Shown: in pieces, positions 1 to 8,781 of the stretch | Numbering within the stretch: position 1 is the first letter of the stretch | How the letters are laid out: every line of letters starts with the position of its first letter | Assembly (NCBI GenBank): GCA_963744915.1 | Contig: CAVUUY010000006.1 | Span: forward strand, 309,985-373,984 | Source: DATAFF01 sp963744915 | Lineage (GTDB): Bacteria; Pseudomonadota; Alphaproteobacteria; Rhizobiales; Aestuariivirgaceae | Reading direction: 5' to 3' | DNA length: 64,000 nucleotides | Notes under the pieces: generated by a model | The model's database searches: none | What the model saw: only the letters and a program-made list of their open reading frames with translations | Told to the model about the DNA's origin: nothing | Position numbers and translations under genes: made by a program

Positions 1-510
1 GCCGGCGCGCAGGTAAGCCTGATGCGCCACGAACGGCCAGGAGTCGGGATCATTGACCTCGACGGCGACATAGCGAAGCCGGTCGCCCAGCCCCCGCACT
101 TCTTCCAGGAGCATCTCGTAGCTTGGGTCCCACCGCTTCATGTAGCCGACCTGCAGGATTCGCCCCACTGCGTCGCGCCGGCGGATCAGCTGATCGATCT
201 CCACCACCGACAGCGCCAGAGGCTTCTCGCACAGAACATGCAGACCGCGGCCAAGCGCCTCCGCCGTGAGTTGATGATGATAGGCATCGGGTGCAGCGAC
301 AATCATGGCGGCGGCGCCGAGCGACCACAGTTCATCGGTGCTGGCCACAGTTCGAATGCCGAACTGGCGGGCAATGTGCTCCCGGGTGGCCGGCGATGGA
401 TCGGCGACCGCCAGGAGCTCGAATTTGTCGCGCAGGAACAGGAGATTGGGGATGTGCTCGACCTGGGCGATCAGCCCGCCGCCGGCAACCACGACTTTCA
501 GCTTGGTCAT
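1..510 (-). CDS. Gfo/Idh/MocA-family NAD(P)-dependent oxidoreductase, C-terminus cut by window edge
   Basis: The reverse strand is open from an ATG at 508-510 to the window edge, so only the N-terminal 170 residues are seen. The start gives MTKLKVVVAGGGLIAQVEH, a Rossmann nucleotide-binding loop. It is followed by a segment with VADPSPATREHIARQFG and then by the CEKPLALSV motif that is characteristic of Gfo/Idh/MocA dehydrogenases, whose lysine is catalytic. Such enzymes oxidise or epimerise sugars and inositols with NAD(P). The next gene on the same strand, 48 bp upstream, is a periplasmic sugar-binding protein, so the two probably belong to one sugar or inositol uptake and catabolism operon. 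The substrate cannot be told from the sequence. Confidence 0.88.
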   Translation of the reverse strand, partial: MTKLKVVVAGGGLIAQVEHIPNLLFLRDKFELLAVADPSPATREHIARQFGIRTVASTDELWSLGAAAMIVAAPDAYHHQLTAEALGRGLHVLCEKPLALSVVEIDQLIRRRDAVGRILQVGYMKRWDPSYEMLLEEVRGLGDRLRYVAVEVNDPDSWPFVAHQAYLRAG

Positions 511-558
511 GCCTATCCGTCTTGTAAACTTTGCCTGTGATCGCGAAGCGACCCGAAG

Positions 559-1521
559 TCAGCGGATGCCGCGCTTGCTGAGCTCGAGCACCTGGGCCGC
601 TTCCTTGCCGGTGATGAACGACGGCCCGGTATAGACATTGGCCGTCGGCATGGTCTGGTAGAGACTGTTCATGGTCAGGAACACGACCGGCAGATATCCC
701 AGCAGATATTGCTGAACATCGATGGCGAACGCCATTTTGCCGTCGATTAGCGCCTGCAGGATTTCCGGCGTCAGGCCGAAAGTGCCGAACTTTACCTTGT
801 CGGTAAGGCGCCGCTGCTCGAGCGCGGCGAGCGTCGGCATGCCGGACGAGGCGCCAAGCGCGAAAGCGCCGTTGGTGTCGTGATGCGATGCGAAATAGGC
901 CTCGACGCGGGTCTGAACCTCGGTCGGATCCATCGTCACCGCCAGCACGTCGGACTTGCCCTCCATTCCCTTTTCGAACCCGACGCAGGCCGCATCATTG
1001 CCGGCATTGCCCACCTCATGGTTGATGCAGACGCCATGAGTGACGCCTTCGCGGCGCAGCCATTGGGCCGCCTGCCGCCCGGTTTCCTCGTATGAGCCCG
1101 GCCCGACATAGAACTTGGCCCCGACCTTGGGTGTCTCCTCCTCGCCGGTATCGATGACGATCACCGGGATCCCGGCATCCACTGCCTTTTTCACCCGCGA
1201 GCCGATCGCCTGCATGTCGACGATGGTCACCACCAGCCCGTCGGGCTTCGACGCGATCGCCGTATCGATCAGCTTGCCCATCTTGACCACGTCCCACACA
1301 TCGGGGGCGTAATACTCGACTTTCGAGCCCATGATTTTCTGGCCATCCAGCATGCCGTTCTTGACGGCCGACCAATAGGTGTCGGTGGCCTGGCCGTGGG
1401 TGACGAAGACGATCCGAACGTCGGAGGCCTTCTTTTCCTGCGCGGCAGCAAAGGGTGCAGCGAACAGCGCCGCCGCGATGACGAGCGCGTGGCCGACGAT
1501 CCTGAGCGACTTTCCGTTCAT
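559..1521 (-). CDS. Periplasmic sugar-binding protein of an ABC transporter (Peripla_BP_4 type)
   Basis: The 320-residue product starts MNGKSLRIVGHALVIAAALF and has a clear signal peptide ending near AAAQEKK. The longer reading from 1674 lacks a ribosome site, whereas GGGAGGA sits 8 nt before the chosen ATG. The mature part opens with VRIVFVTHGQATDTYWSAV, typical of type-1 periplasmic binding proteins for ribose, inositol and similar sugars. It later contains DGLVVTIVDMQAIGS and GIPVIVIDTGEEE, the hinge-domain strands. It should capture a sugar-like ligand in the periplasm for an ABC importer. The permease and ATPase genes are not in the window. The Gfo/Idh/MocA gene downstream on the same strand supports sugar or polyol metabolism. 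Confidence 0.88.
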   Translation of the reverse strand: MNGKSLRIVGHALVIAAALFAAPFAAAQEKKASDVRIVFVTHGQATDTYWSAVKNGMLDGQKIMGSKVEYYAPDVWDVVKMGKLIDTAIASKPDGLVVTIVDMQAIGSRVKKAVDAGIPVIVIDTGEEETPKVGAKFYVGPGSYEETGRQAAQWLRREGVTHGVCINHEVGNAGNDAACVGFEKGMEGKSDVLAVTMDPTEVQTRVEAYFASHHDTNGAFALGASSGMPTLAALEQRRLTDKVKFGTFGLTPEILQALIDGKMAFAIDVQQYLLGYLPVVFLTMNSLYQTMPTANVYTGPSFITGKEAAQVLELSKRGIR

Positions 1522-1869
1522 GTCAGCTTCCTCCCGTTGACAAACCCGAAGACCCGCAAAGCACGGGTGCCTCGGTCCGGTCCGCCGGTCGACCAGCGGA
1601 TCGGCAGAACGATCATTTTCGCAGAATGATGATGTTGCGATCGCTTGCCCGTCCGGGCCACGCGGATGGTTCAATCCACGCGCGATCCTTGCTTAATAGT
1701 AGAAGACGAGAGACCTATGGCTGTCGTCGAAAACAGGTACCAGACACCCGTTCATTTCTTCAATCCACGATGTAAAATGCGGTCAAAGACTATCATGGGA
1801 CCGCCCGATTGACAACGGACTACAAAAACCGGGACTGCAAAGACCGGGACCTCGAAGGAGCAGCGCGCG

Positions 1870-2883
1870 ATGGATGATGCGGCCTATGGCACACGCGACA
1901 GCAGAGGCTTCTGGCGCCCTTCCAAACTGATCGAATATCCGCCGGTTTTCGTCTGGCCAGCCAACCCGGCCGGCGTGGTGAAATGGCTATTCGGTTATCC
2001 TGGCTATTTGTGGCCGTGGAATAGTTTCTACGCGGTCCTCGCCGTCCTCGTCTGGCTCTTCGCCACCCCCTCGCTCGAGCAGATGCGATCCTTCTCGGCA
2101 GGTTGGATTCTCTTCATCTTCGCGCGCAATTTCGCCTTGCTGTTCCTGTTCTTCGGCGCCTTCCACCTCCGCCTCTACATACGCAAGGCCCAAGGCACCC
2201 GGTTCAAATATAATGCCAAATGGCTCGATACCGCGAGCCCCCGCTTCCTGTTCGGCAACCAGACCATCGACAACATGATCTGGAGCTTGGGCAGCGCACT
2301 GCCGATCTGGACCGCCTATGAAGTTCTGACGCTCTGGCTCTTTGCCAATGGCTATGTCCCCTTCGTCGGCATTGCTCAGCATCCGATCTATTTCGTAGTC
2401 CTGCTGCTGCTCATTCCGCTGTTCCGCGAACTGCATTTCTATGCCGTGCACCGCCTCATCCATTGGCCGCCGCTCTATCACGCGGTGCACAAGCTGCATC
2501 ACCACAATGTCAATCCCGGCCCATGGTCGGGCCTCGCCATGCACCCGGTCGAGCACCTGCTCTACTTCTCGGGCATCATCCTCCACTGGATCGTTCCATC
2601 GCACCCGCTGCATGCGCTCTATCACATCCTCCACGCCGGATTGTCGCCCGCCCCAGGCCATACCGGTTTCGATCGGGTCGTCGTCGGCGATGATGCTTGC
2701 TTCGACACCGAATCCTATGCCCACTATCTCCACCACCGCTATTTCGAGTGCAATTATGCCGACGGCACCGTGCCGCTCGACAAATGGTTCGGCACCTTTC
2801 ACGATGGATCAGATGCGGCCCATCGCGCGATGAATCAGCGCCGCGCCGCGAGCCACAAAGGTCCGTTCGGATCAAACAGGTAG
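1870..2883 (+). CDS. Sterol desaturase / fatty-acid hydroxylase family membrane protein
   Basis: The 337-residue protein has several hydrophobic segments (about residues 45-65, 75-100, 140-160 and 170-190). It carries the histidine clusters of the di-iron fatty-acid-hydroxylase superfamily: HFYAVH (HX4H), HKLHHH (HX2HH) and, near the C-terminus, HYLHHR (HX2HH). Family members hydroxylate or desaturate sterols, carotenoids or acyl chains in the inner membrane. A GAAGGAG ribosome site precedes the ATG. An alpha/beta hydrolase follows 10 bp after the stop codon on the same strand, so the two are likely co-transcribed. The substrate is unknown. Confidence 0.9.
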   Translation: MDDAAYGTRDSRGFWRPSKLIEYPPVFVWPANPAGVVKWLFGYPGYLWPWNSFYAVLAVLVWLFATPSLEQMRSFSAGWILFIFARNFALLFLFFGAFHLRLYIRKAQGTRFKYNAKWLDTASPRFLFGNQTIDNMIWSLGSALPIWTAYEVLTLWLFANGYVPFVGIAQHPIYFVVLLLLIPLFRELHFYAVHRLIHWPPLYHAVHKLHHHNVNPGPWSGLAMHPVEHLLYFSGIILHWIVPSHPLHALYHILHAGLSPAPGHTGFDRVVVGDDACFDTESYAHYLHHRYFECNYADGTVPLDKWFGTFHDGSDAAHRAMNQRRAASHKGPFGSNR

Positions 2884-2893
2884 AGGAGGCAGA

Positions 2894-3589
2894 ATGAACA
2901 ATGCCAGCGTGAACAATATCGTTCTTGTCCATGGAGGCTTCGTTGACGGTGCCGGCTGGAGGGGTGTCTATGACATCCTGAAGAAGAGCGGCTTCAATGT
3001 CAGCGTCGTGCAGAATCCGACAATCTCCTTGGCGGGGGACGCACGCGCCACCAAATCGATCATCGATGCCCAGCCCGGCACCGTGATCCTGGTCGGACAC
3101 TCCTATGGCGGGGTTGTCATCACCGAGGCGGGGACTGACCCGAAGGTTGCCGGATTGGTGTACATAACCGCGTTTGCTCCGGACAAGGGTGAGTCCGTCA
3201 ATACGCTGATCGCGAATCCGCCGCCCGGCGCGCCTGTGCCGCCAATCCTGCCGCCCAAGGATGGCTATTTGTTTCTCGACAAGGCCAAATTCCGCAACTC
3301 CTTTGCCGGCGACGTCGATCCGGAGACCGCCGCCTTCATGGCCGACTCCCAGGTACCGTGGGGTGTCGAGGCACTTGGCGGCGTTGTCACAGAACCGGCT
3401 TGGAAGTCCAAGCCCAGCTGGTATCTGCAAGTTCGCGACGACAGGATGATCCCGTATCCGGCACAGCAATTCATGGCGAAAAGAGCCGGCGCCACCGTCG
3501 TCGAGGTGCCTGGCAGTCACGCTATTTATGTCTCCAACCCGAAAGCCGTCGCGGCCCTTATCGAACAGGCCGCCGGCGAAGTAAAATAA
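2894..3589 (+). CDS. Alpha/beta-fold hydrolase (esterase-like)
   Basis: The 231-residue cytoplasmic protein begins MNNASVNNIVLVHGGFVDG, with the HG oxyanion segment. It has the nucleophile elbow GHSYGG at about residue 75, and a C-terminal SHAIYVSNP segment that would supply the catalytic histidine. The acid is probably in the QVRDDRMIP stretch. This architecture matches the small hydrolases often annotated as alpha/beta hydrolase or salicylate-esterase-like. GAGGAGG lies 6-12 nt upstream of the ATG. The gene sits 10 bp after the sterol-desaturase-like gene, which suggests one transcription unit. The substrate is unknown. Confidence 0.9.
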   Translation: MNNASVNNIVLVHGGFVDGAGWRGVYDILKKSGFNVSVVQNPTISLAGDARATKSIIDAQPGTVILVGHSYGGVVITEAGTDPKVAGLVYITAFAPDKGESVNTLIANPPPGAPVPPILPPKDGYLFLDKAKFRNSFAGDVDPETAAFMADSQVPWGVEALGGVVTEPAWKSKPSWYLQVRDDRMIPYPAQQFMAKRAGATVVEVPGSHAIYVSNPKAVAALIEQAAGEVK

Positions 3590-3811
3590 CCTTGCGCATC
3601 GCTCGAAGCGTTTAAACGCAGACGGCGAAATTATTGTAATGTTTCGATAATGGAAGGCTTTGGAGTCGAAGTCCGCTCCACCTATCAAGTGACAATCCGC
3701 ATTAGTCGCAGCCACTTCCGGGTTCCAAATGGCGGAGCGACATCCAATCTACCGCTTGGTATTATCCTACCGAACGACAGCTCCCACTCGCGATTTCAAA
3801 CGGAGGAAAAA

Positions 3812-4819
3812 ATGTCGAACCACTTTACGGGCCTAAGCCTCGGCCCGCCGCTCGGCGATCAAAGACTCGACCTGTGCGATCTCTACGCATTCCAGTCACC
3901 CACTGATCCATCGCGAACCGTGATCATCCTCAATGCAAATCCAAATGCCGACGCGCTCCATCCCGACGCCATCTACCGGATCAACATCGACAGCGACGCT
4001 GATTTGCTGACGGACATCGCGCTTAGCTTCGTGTTTTCGAAGCCGCAAAACGGAAAGCAGACTTTCAACGTGTTTCTGGCAAAGGGCGCGGAATCGCGCT
4101 CGGCCGAAGCGGTCGGGAAAAAGATAGTCGCCGATGCAGAAGTCTCATTCGGCCCCAAGCCCAACCTCGTCAAGGCGGGCGACTACACATTCTTCGCCGG
4201 CAGTCGCAGCGACGCTTTCTTTTTCGATTTCGACGGCATCAAGAATCTGTTCGACATCAGTGGCAAACGGAATTTTACCGAGCCTCACCTGACCAGCAAG
4301 TCGCCGTGGACTGGCGTGGATTCGAACACCGAAGCCAACGTTTTCTCGATGGTGGTCGAGCTGCCGACGAGCGAACTGGCCCCGAAGCCCGAATTGCACA
4401 TCTGGGGACGATGCAGCGTGCGGCAGGACGGCAAGCTAGTCCACGTCGACCGCGCGGGCCATCCGAGTGTCAGCAGCTTTTTCAACACCGACGACACGAA
4501 GCTAGAATACAACGCCAGCGAGCCGGTGAACGATCGCAAGCGTTGGCTCGATCAGTTCGTGCATTTGATGGGCCACACTGGAAACTACTCGCGCGAAGAA
4601 GCGATTGCCGAGATCGGCAGGGAGCGCACACTGCCCGACGTGCTGAGTTTCGATCCGTCGAAGCCTGCGAAATATCCCAACGGCCGCGTCTTCACTGACG
4701 ACGTGATCGATTACCGCCTAGCGTTCCTGACCAAGAGCGAATGCCCTCCCAGCGGTTTGAAGCCGCACACCGACATTCTCAAGGAGTTTCCGTATATCGG
4801 CACGCCGCATCAGAAGTGA
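3812..4819 (+). CDS. DUF4331 domain-containing protein
   Basis: I chose the ATG at 3812 because CGGAGGAAAAA lies directly before it and the protein then begins MSNHFTGLSLGPPLGDQRLD, the usual DUF4331 opening. The longer frame from 3650 has no family-like sequence. The 335-residue product contains CDLYAFQSPTDPSRTVIILN and later VFSMVVELPTSEL, both characteristic of this beta-rich family. No biochemical role is established for DUF4331. There is no signal peptide. The 220 bp before it hold the 3' trailer of the hydrolase gene and nothing else recognised. Confidence 0.85.
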   Translation: MSNHFTGLSLGPPLGDQRLDLCDLYAFQSPTDPSRTVIILNANPNADALHPDAIYRINIDSDADLLTDIALSFVFSKPQNGKQTFNVFLAKGAESRSAEAVGKKIVADAEVSFGPKPNLVKAGDYTFFAGSRSDAFFFDFDGIKNLFDISGKRNFTEPHLTSKSPWTGVDSNTEANVFSMVVELPTSELAPKPELHIWGRCSVRQDGKLVHVDRAGHPSVSSFFNTDDTKLEYNASEPVNDRKRWLDQFVHLMGHTGNYSREEAIAEIGRERTLPDVLSFDPSKPAKYPNGRVFTDDVIDYRLAFLTKSECPPSGLKPHTDILKEFPYIGTPHQK

Positions 4820-5028
4820 GATCTGCTCGTCATACATGCTGCTGAGCGGCGGCCGGCTTCAGACCAGCGAGACCTCCAGCGGTCCGGTTCTGACAGCGCG
4901 ATGGAAGAAGACCAGTAGTCGTCGCAATTGGCCATATTGAAGCCTTAGTTGACCTGAAACTGTGACGCGGCGTCGGGGCACGCCGCGTCATCATTGGAAT
5001 TTCAGCTATTTCCGGAGCGGGGCTTGAC

Positions 5029-6933
5029 ATGCGACATGCCGCGGATACCGAACCGCAGGATGCGGCGATCGAGCGTCGGCTTGCGGCAATACTCGCGGCG
5101 GACGTGGTTGGCTACAGCCGCCTTATGGAGGCCAATGAAGAAGGCACGTTGAACGCCCTGAAACAGCACCGCCGCGAGTTTTTCGACCCGACAATCATCA
5201 GCTTTGGAGGTCGGATATTCAAAGTGATGGGCGACGGCTTCATGGTCGAGTTCAGCAGCGTGCTGAATGCCGCTCGGTGCGCCGTGAAAATTCAGCGCGG
5301 CATGGCCGACCGCAATACGGCGGTGCCGGAAGACCGACATATCAGGTTTCGTATCGGCATCAATCTCGGCGACATCATCATCGATGGCGACGACTTCTAT
5401 GGTGACGGAGTCAATTTAGCGGCGCGACTCGAAGGTTTGGCTGGACCCGGTGACATCGCCTGCTCAGCGATCGTCCGCGATCAGGTTGGGAACAGACTCG
5501 AAGTGGAGTTCATCGATCAGGGCGAGCAGATCGTCAAGAACATCGGTCAGCCTGTTCGTGTCTACCTGGTGAACTGGTCGCTGCCGCCGGCTACAACTCC
5601 CTCGTCGGCCTCTGGCCCGATCATGCCGCTTGGCCGATCGAGCAAGCCGTCGGTGGCAGTTCTGCCATTCTCCAATATGAGCAATGACCCTGAGCAGGAA
5701 TATTTCAGTGACGGGATCACCGAGGACATCATCACCGACCTTGCTAAAGTCTCGGGTCTGTTCGTTCTCGGTCGCAATACGGTCTTCACCTATAAGGGCA
5801 AGGCCGTGCACCTCCCGCGGATCGCCAAGGAGTTGGGGGTGTCGTACTTGCTCGAGGGGAGCGTTCGGAAGGCGGGGCACAGGATCCGGATCAACGCACA
5901 ATTGATCGATGGGACGACTGGCGGACACATCTGGGCCGAGCGGTATGACGGCGACCTGAGCGACGTTTTCACGCTTCAGGATGAGATTACCTTGAAGATC
6001 GTGGATGCTCTGAAAGTCAGGCTGCTCCCGGCAGAGACATCGGCCATCAAGGCCACACCAACCGGAAATATCGAAGCCTATACCTTCTGTCTGCGCGGCC
6101 GCGAGTTGCTGAACATGCATTTCCCCCGCTACTATCCGATGGCGCGGGAGATGTTCGTAAAAGCTGTTGAGCTGGATCCGTCCTTCGCAGCTGCCTACGC
6201 CGGAATAGCCGACAGCGATTCCTATCTGTTTCTCATCCGAAAAGATCAGACAACGATCGCAAGCATGCTGGAGAATAGCGCGCGCGCTCTTGCGCTCGAC
6301 CCCAATCTTGCTACGGCTCATGCTTCTCGGGGGCTGGCCTTCTGGGGCGCCCAGAGACCGGCGGAGGCTGAAGCGGAATATCGGAAAGCGCTGGAGATCG
6401 ACCCCAACCTGTACGAGGCCAATTATTTCTATGGTCGATTATGTCGGGCGGTCGGCCGGTTCAAGAGAGCAGTCGAATTGTTCGAACGTGCAGCTGAGGT
6501 GCGACCGACCGACTACAAATCCGTCGGGCTCGTGCAAAGCGCCTATGAGCTTCTGGGGCAGGAGGACGCTGCGGCCAAAGCAGGCCGTCGATGTTTGGAG
6601 CGGGCAGAACGTGAACTCGCGTCGCGTCCGGAGAATGCGGTCGCGGCCATCCATGCGGCCATGGCGTTGGCGGCGTTGGGCGAGAAGGTTCGTTCGCGGC
6701 ATTACATTCAGATGGCACTGACAGCCGGTCGCGAGGATCCCGCAATTCTGTTCAACGCGGCCTGCGCCTATTCCAGGATCGGCGATCTCGAGCGGGCGCT
6801 CGACCTTCTCGAAACGGTCCACCCCGTCATCCCGCCCGCGGACCAGGGATGGACGGCGACCGACCCCGACCTGAAACCGCTCCACGGTTTGCCGCGATTT
6901 CAGGGGTTGCTCGTCCCCGTCGAATCGGAATAG
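5029..6933 (+). CDS. Class III adenylate/guanylate cyclase fused to FlgO-like and TPR domains
   Basis: The 634-residue protein has three parts. Residues 15-190 are a class III nucleotide cyclase homology domain, with LAAILAADVVGYSRLM, GGRIFKVMGDGFMVEF and FRIGINLGDIIIDGDDFYGD; the first contains the metal-binding Asp and the last the conserved loop. Residues 205-335 begin SKPSVAVLPFSNMSNDPEQE and resemble the FlgO/TolB-like module common in rhizobial cyclases. Residues 350-600 are TPR repeats, for example AYAGIADSDS and YRKALEIDPNLYEANYFYGR. The protein probably makes cAMP or cGMP in response to a signal or partner bound by the TPR part. It stands alone and lacks transmembrane segments. Confidence 0.9.
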   Translation: MRHAADTEPQDAAIERRLAAILAADVVGYSRLMEANEEGTLNALKQHRREFFDPTIISFGGRIFKVMGDGFMVEFSSVLNAARCAVKIQRGMADRNTAVPEDRHIRFRIGINLGDIIIDGDDFYGDGVNLAARLEGLAGPGDIACSAIVRDQVGNRLEVEFIDQGEQIVKNIGQPVRVYLVNWSLPPATTPSSASGPIMPLGRSSKPSVAVLPFSNMSNDPEQEYFSDGITEDIITDLAKVSGLFVLGRNTVFTYKGKAVHLPRIAKELGVSYLLEGSVRKAGHRIRINAQLIDGTTGGHIWAERYDGDLSDVFTLQDEITLKIVDALKVRLLPAETSAIKATPTGNIEAYTFCLRGRELLNMHFPRYYPMAREMFVKAVELDPSFAAAYAGIADSDSYLFLIRKDQTTIASMLENSARALALDPNLATAHASRGLAFWGAQRPAEAEAEYRKALEIDPNLYEANYFYGRLCRAVGRFKRAVELFERAAEVRPTDYKSVGLVQSAYELLGQEDAAAKAGRRCLERAERELASRPENAVAAIHAAMALAALGEKVRSRHYIQMALTAGREDPAILFNAACAYSRIGDLERALDLLETVHPVIPPADQGWTATDPDLKPLHGLPRFQGLLVPVESE

Positions 6934-7074
6934 TCCGTCGCCTCTTTGATGGCTGGGCCCTCGGATTTCGCAGGGCTCGATGACGACCAATGACGTCAAG
7001 GCCATCCGAAATCTTAATGACCAACTTCGGCCACTATGTAATGGCCTCCGAAGTCCGGGCCAGCCGACTGTCGA

Positions 7075-7497
7075 TCACTGGGCCGCCCTCACGTCTTCGC
7101 CCATCTTCTTGGCACGCGGCCACATCTGGGTTCGACAAAACATCAGAAGACAGCCTTCCACTTCCATCACCTTGTTATTGGGCCTCAGGTAAACCTTGTA
7201 GGTGCGGCCATCCTGGAGGTTATACACATTGCCCTCCCACTGATCGCTGCGGTCGGTTGAGGGCTTGAGGTCGGACAGGAGCCGAACCCCAATGAACGGC
7301 TGCCGGCCCTTGCGGCTCGCCTCCTTGGCCTCAGCTTCGGCGACCCAGACGATCTTACCGCACAGGACCTCGCCACAAGGATCGATCTTCACGTGGATAC
7401 GCCCCTCGCCCGCCGACCACACGCCACGGGGATTGGCGGCATAAGCAGCGGTGGGCAGGAGCCCGACCAGACACGCCACGATAAAAATGCTCCGCAT
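7075..7497 (-). CDS. DUF2147 family exported protein
   Basis: The 140-residue product starts MRSIFIVACLVGLLPTAAYA, a clean signal peptide cleaved after AYA. An in-frame upstream start at 7563 would bury the signal. The mature part contains GVWSAGEGRIHVKI, LCGKIVWV and GNVYNLQDGRTYKVYL, hallmarks of the DUF2147 lipocalin-like fold found in periplasmic proteins. The two cysteine pairs (PCGEVLCG and GCLLMFCR) could form disulfides. Function is unknown in the family. A FixK-type box lies about 200 bp upstream, between this gene and the divergent small gene at 7854. Confidence 0.85.
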   Translation of the reverse strand: MRSIFIVACLVGLLPTAAYAANPRGVWSAGEGRIHVKIDPCGEVLCGKIVWVAEAEAKEASRKGRQPFIGVRLLSDLKPSTDRSDQWEGNVYNLQDGRTYKVYLRPNNKVMEVEGCLLMFCRTQMWPRAKKMGEDVRAAQ

Positions 7498-7694
7498 CGT
7501 ACTCACCTTAATCTGAATTGCCGCCCGAGTTTCTCCTGTTCTCATGCCTGTCAGCAGTGCCACAAGTAACAGCGTGGAATGGCATCAGCATGTCGATCTT
7601 GGGAGGCTTTCTCGGCAGCGCCGCCGGTGATTGCCTTGAGGCTATGCCATCGGCGCGGACCGCCGCGTGTGTGAAGGTAGGCCGGGGCAACCGC

Positions 7695-7708
7695 TTGACG
7701 TGGGTCAA
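7695..7708. promoter_or_regulatory. FNR/FixK-type box, TTGAC-N4-GTCAA
   Basis: TTGACGTGGGTCAA is an exact TTGA-N6-TCAA palindrome in the divergent region between the DUF2147 gene and the small exported-protein gene. Its centre is 152 bp before the start at 7854 and 204 bp before the start at 7497. Placed at -41.5, it would put the + strand transcription start near 7743. A CCTTGCC/GGTAAGG inverted repeat follows at about 7755-7770. Confidence 0.55.
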
Positions 7709-7853
7709 ATGGATGCCCGTGTGAGGTGCCAGCAATTTCCGGTAGCACCAATCCTTGCCAAACGGTAAGGCTACCGCCGAAGTCCGGTAAGGCGGGATGT
7801 GACAGCGTATTCCTTGAGGCCGGTAGATGGCCTCGCAACCAAGGAGCACGATA

Positions 7854-8075
7854 ATGTTTCGCCGCACCGTCATAGCACTTGCCACGCTTTCGCTTTTCAG
7901 CCTGCCGGCCTTTGCCGCCACTGAGTATTGGGTCGCCAAGAGCGCGAGCACCCATAAATGCGAGGTGGTCTCAAGCAAGCCGGATGGGAAGTCGCTGATC
8001 GAGATCGGCAAGATCGGCCACAGGAGCAAGCAAGCGGCTGAGAAGGCGTTGAAGGCGGCCGCCGCATGCCGGTGA
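7854..8075 (+). CDS. Small exported protein of unknown function
   Basis: The 73-residue product begins MFRRTVIALATLSLFSLPAF, with a signal peptide ending ...FAA. The mature domain of about 50 residues contains TEYWVAKSASTHKCEVV and ends in a lysine/alanine-rich helix, KQAAEKALKAAAACR. Two cysteines flank the mature domain. An AAGGAG site lies 7 nt before the ATG, which decides this start over the upstream one at 7827. Similar small proteins are frequent in Bradyrhizobium-like genomes but I know of no assigned function. A FixK-type box lies upstream. Confidence 0.75.
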   Translation: MFRRTVIALATLSLFSLPAFAATEYWVAKSASTHKCEVVSSKPDGKSLIEIGKIGHRSKQAAEKALKAAAACR

Positions 8076-8781
8076 ACGGCACTGCCGACTGATGGTCTGT
8101 TATTGTGATGGCGGCGAGAGCGTCAGCGCGGCCTGAGGCCGGGGCTCTCTCGCCCGAGAGCATGCAAAAATGGCATTCGCGCTGTCTCAAAAGCGACTTC
8201 CACTCCCTCCGGAAGGCCACGGGGCTCAACCGAGCATAGGATTTTTACAAAACAGGCGGTCCCATGCTCCAACCGATCGCCCGGCGGTTCTTGCCACTTA
8301 GTCGCCAGCTCTGGTGGCGATGCCGTATCGACTGCACTTGCCGACAGGAGCCGACTGCAAGGCACATTTGAGGTCACGCCAACCTCCTCTGATGCTGCGT
8401 TCGGCCCGTGGGCTCGCAACTGAGAGGACAATCGGCCCCGATCCGGCTCTTGCGCGTCGAATGGCGCAGGTCGGGATGGGGTAGGAGCCACAGATCCAAA
8501 GTTCGGATTGGGGGCCCGCCAGGCGCGGCAGCCCAGGCCGGCTATCGCGGATGAAGCATGGTTGGTGGGCTGGCGAATCACTCGTTGTCTCCGAAGATGA
8601 TGGCGTTCCGGTAACGGGTCGATATCCGTGACCAAATCAGGTAGGCTAGTCCTGGCCGGGCGGTTCAACTCCGTGATGCAGTTCGGCGACGTGCCGTTTT
8701 ATTCCGCGCCCGAGAGGGAACCTGTTTTACATGGAGTTGGGACATCAGTTCTGATGGGCAAGTGCCATCAGAGGTAAAACC
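8076..8781. other. Gene-free 706-bp stretch before the SulP gene
   Basis: I see no convincing gene. A long reverse-strand reading (8123-8668) has no recognisable motif and no signal peptide or ribosome site, and is probably chance coding in GC-rich DNA. The last 60 bp contain the likely promoter and the ribosome site GAGGTAAAACC of the transporter gene. Confidence 0.5.

Noticed and set aside
1987..2802. 271-codon reverse frame
   Set aside because: Antisense of the sterol-desaturase-like gene; acidic, low-complexity translation with no motif.
8123..8668. 181-codon reverse frame
   Set aside because: No ribosome site, signal or family pattern; expected by chance in GC-rich DNA.
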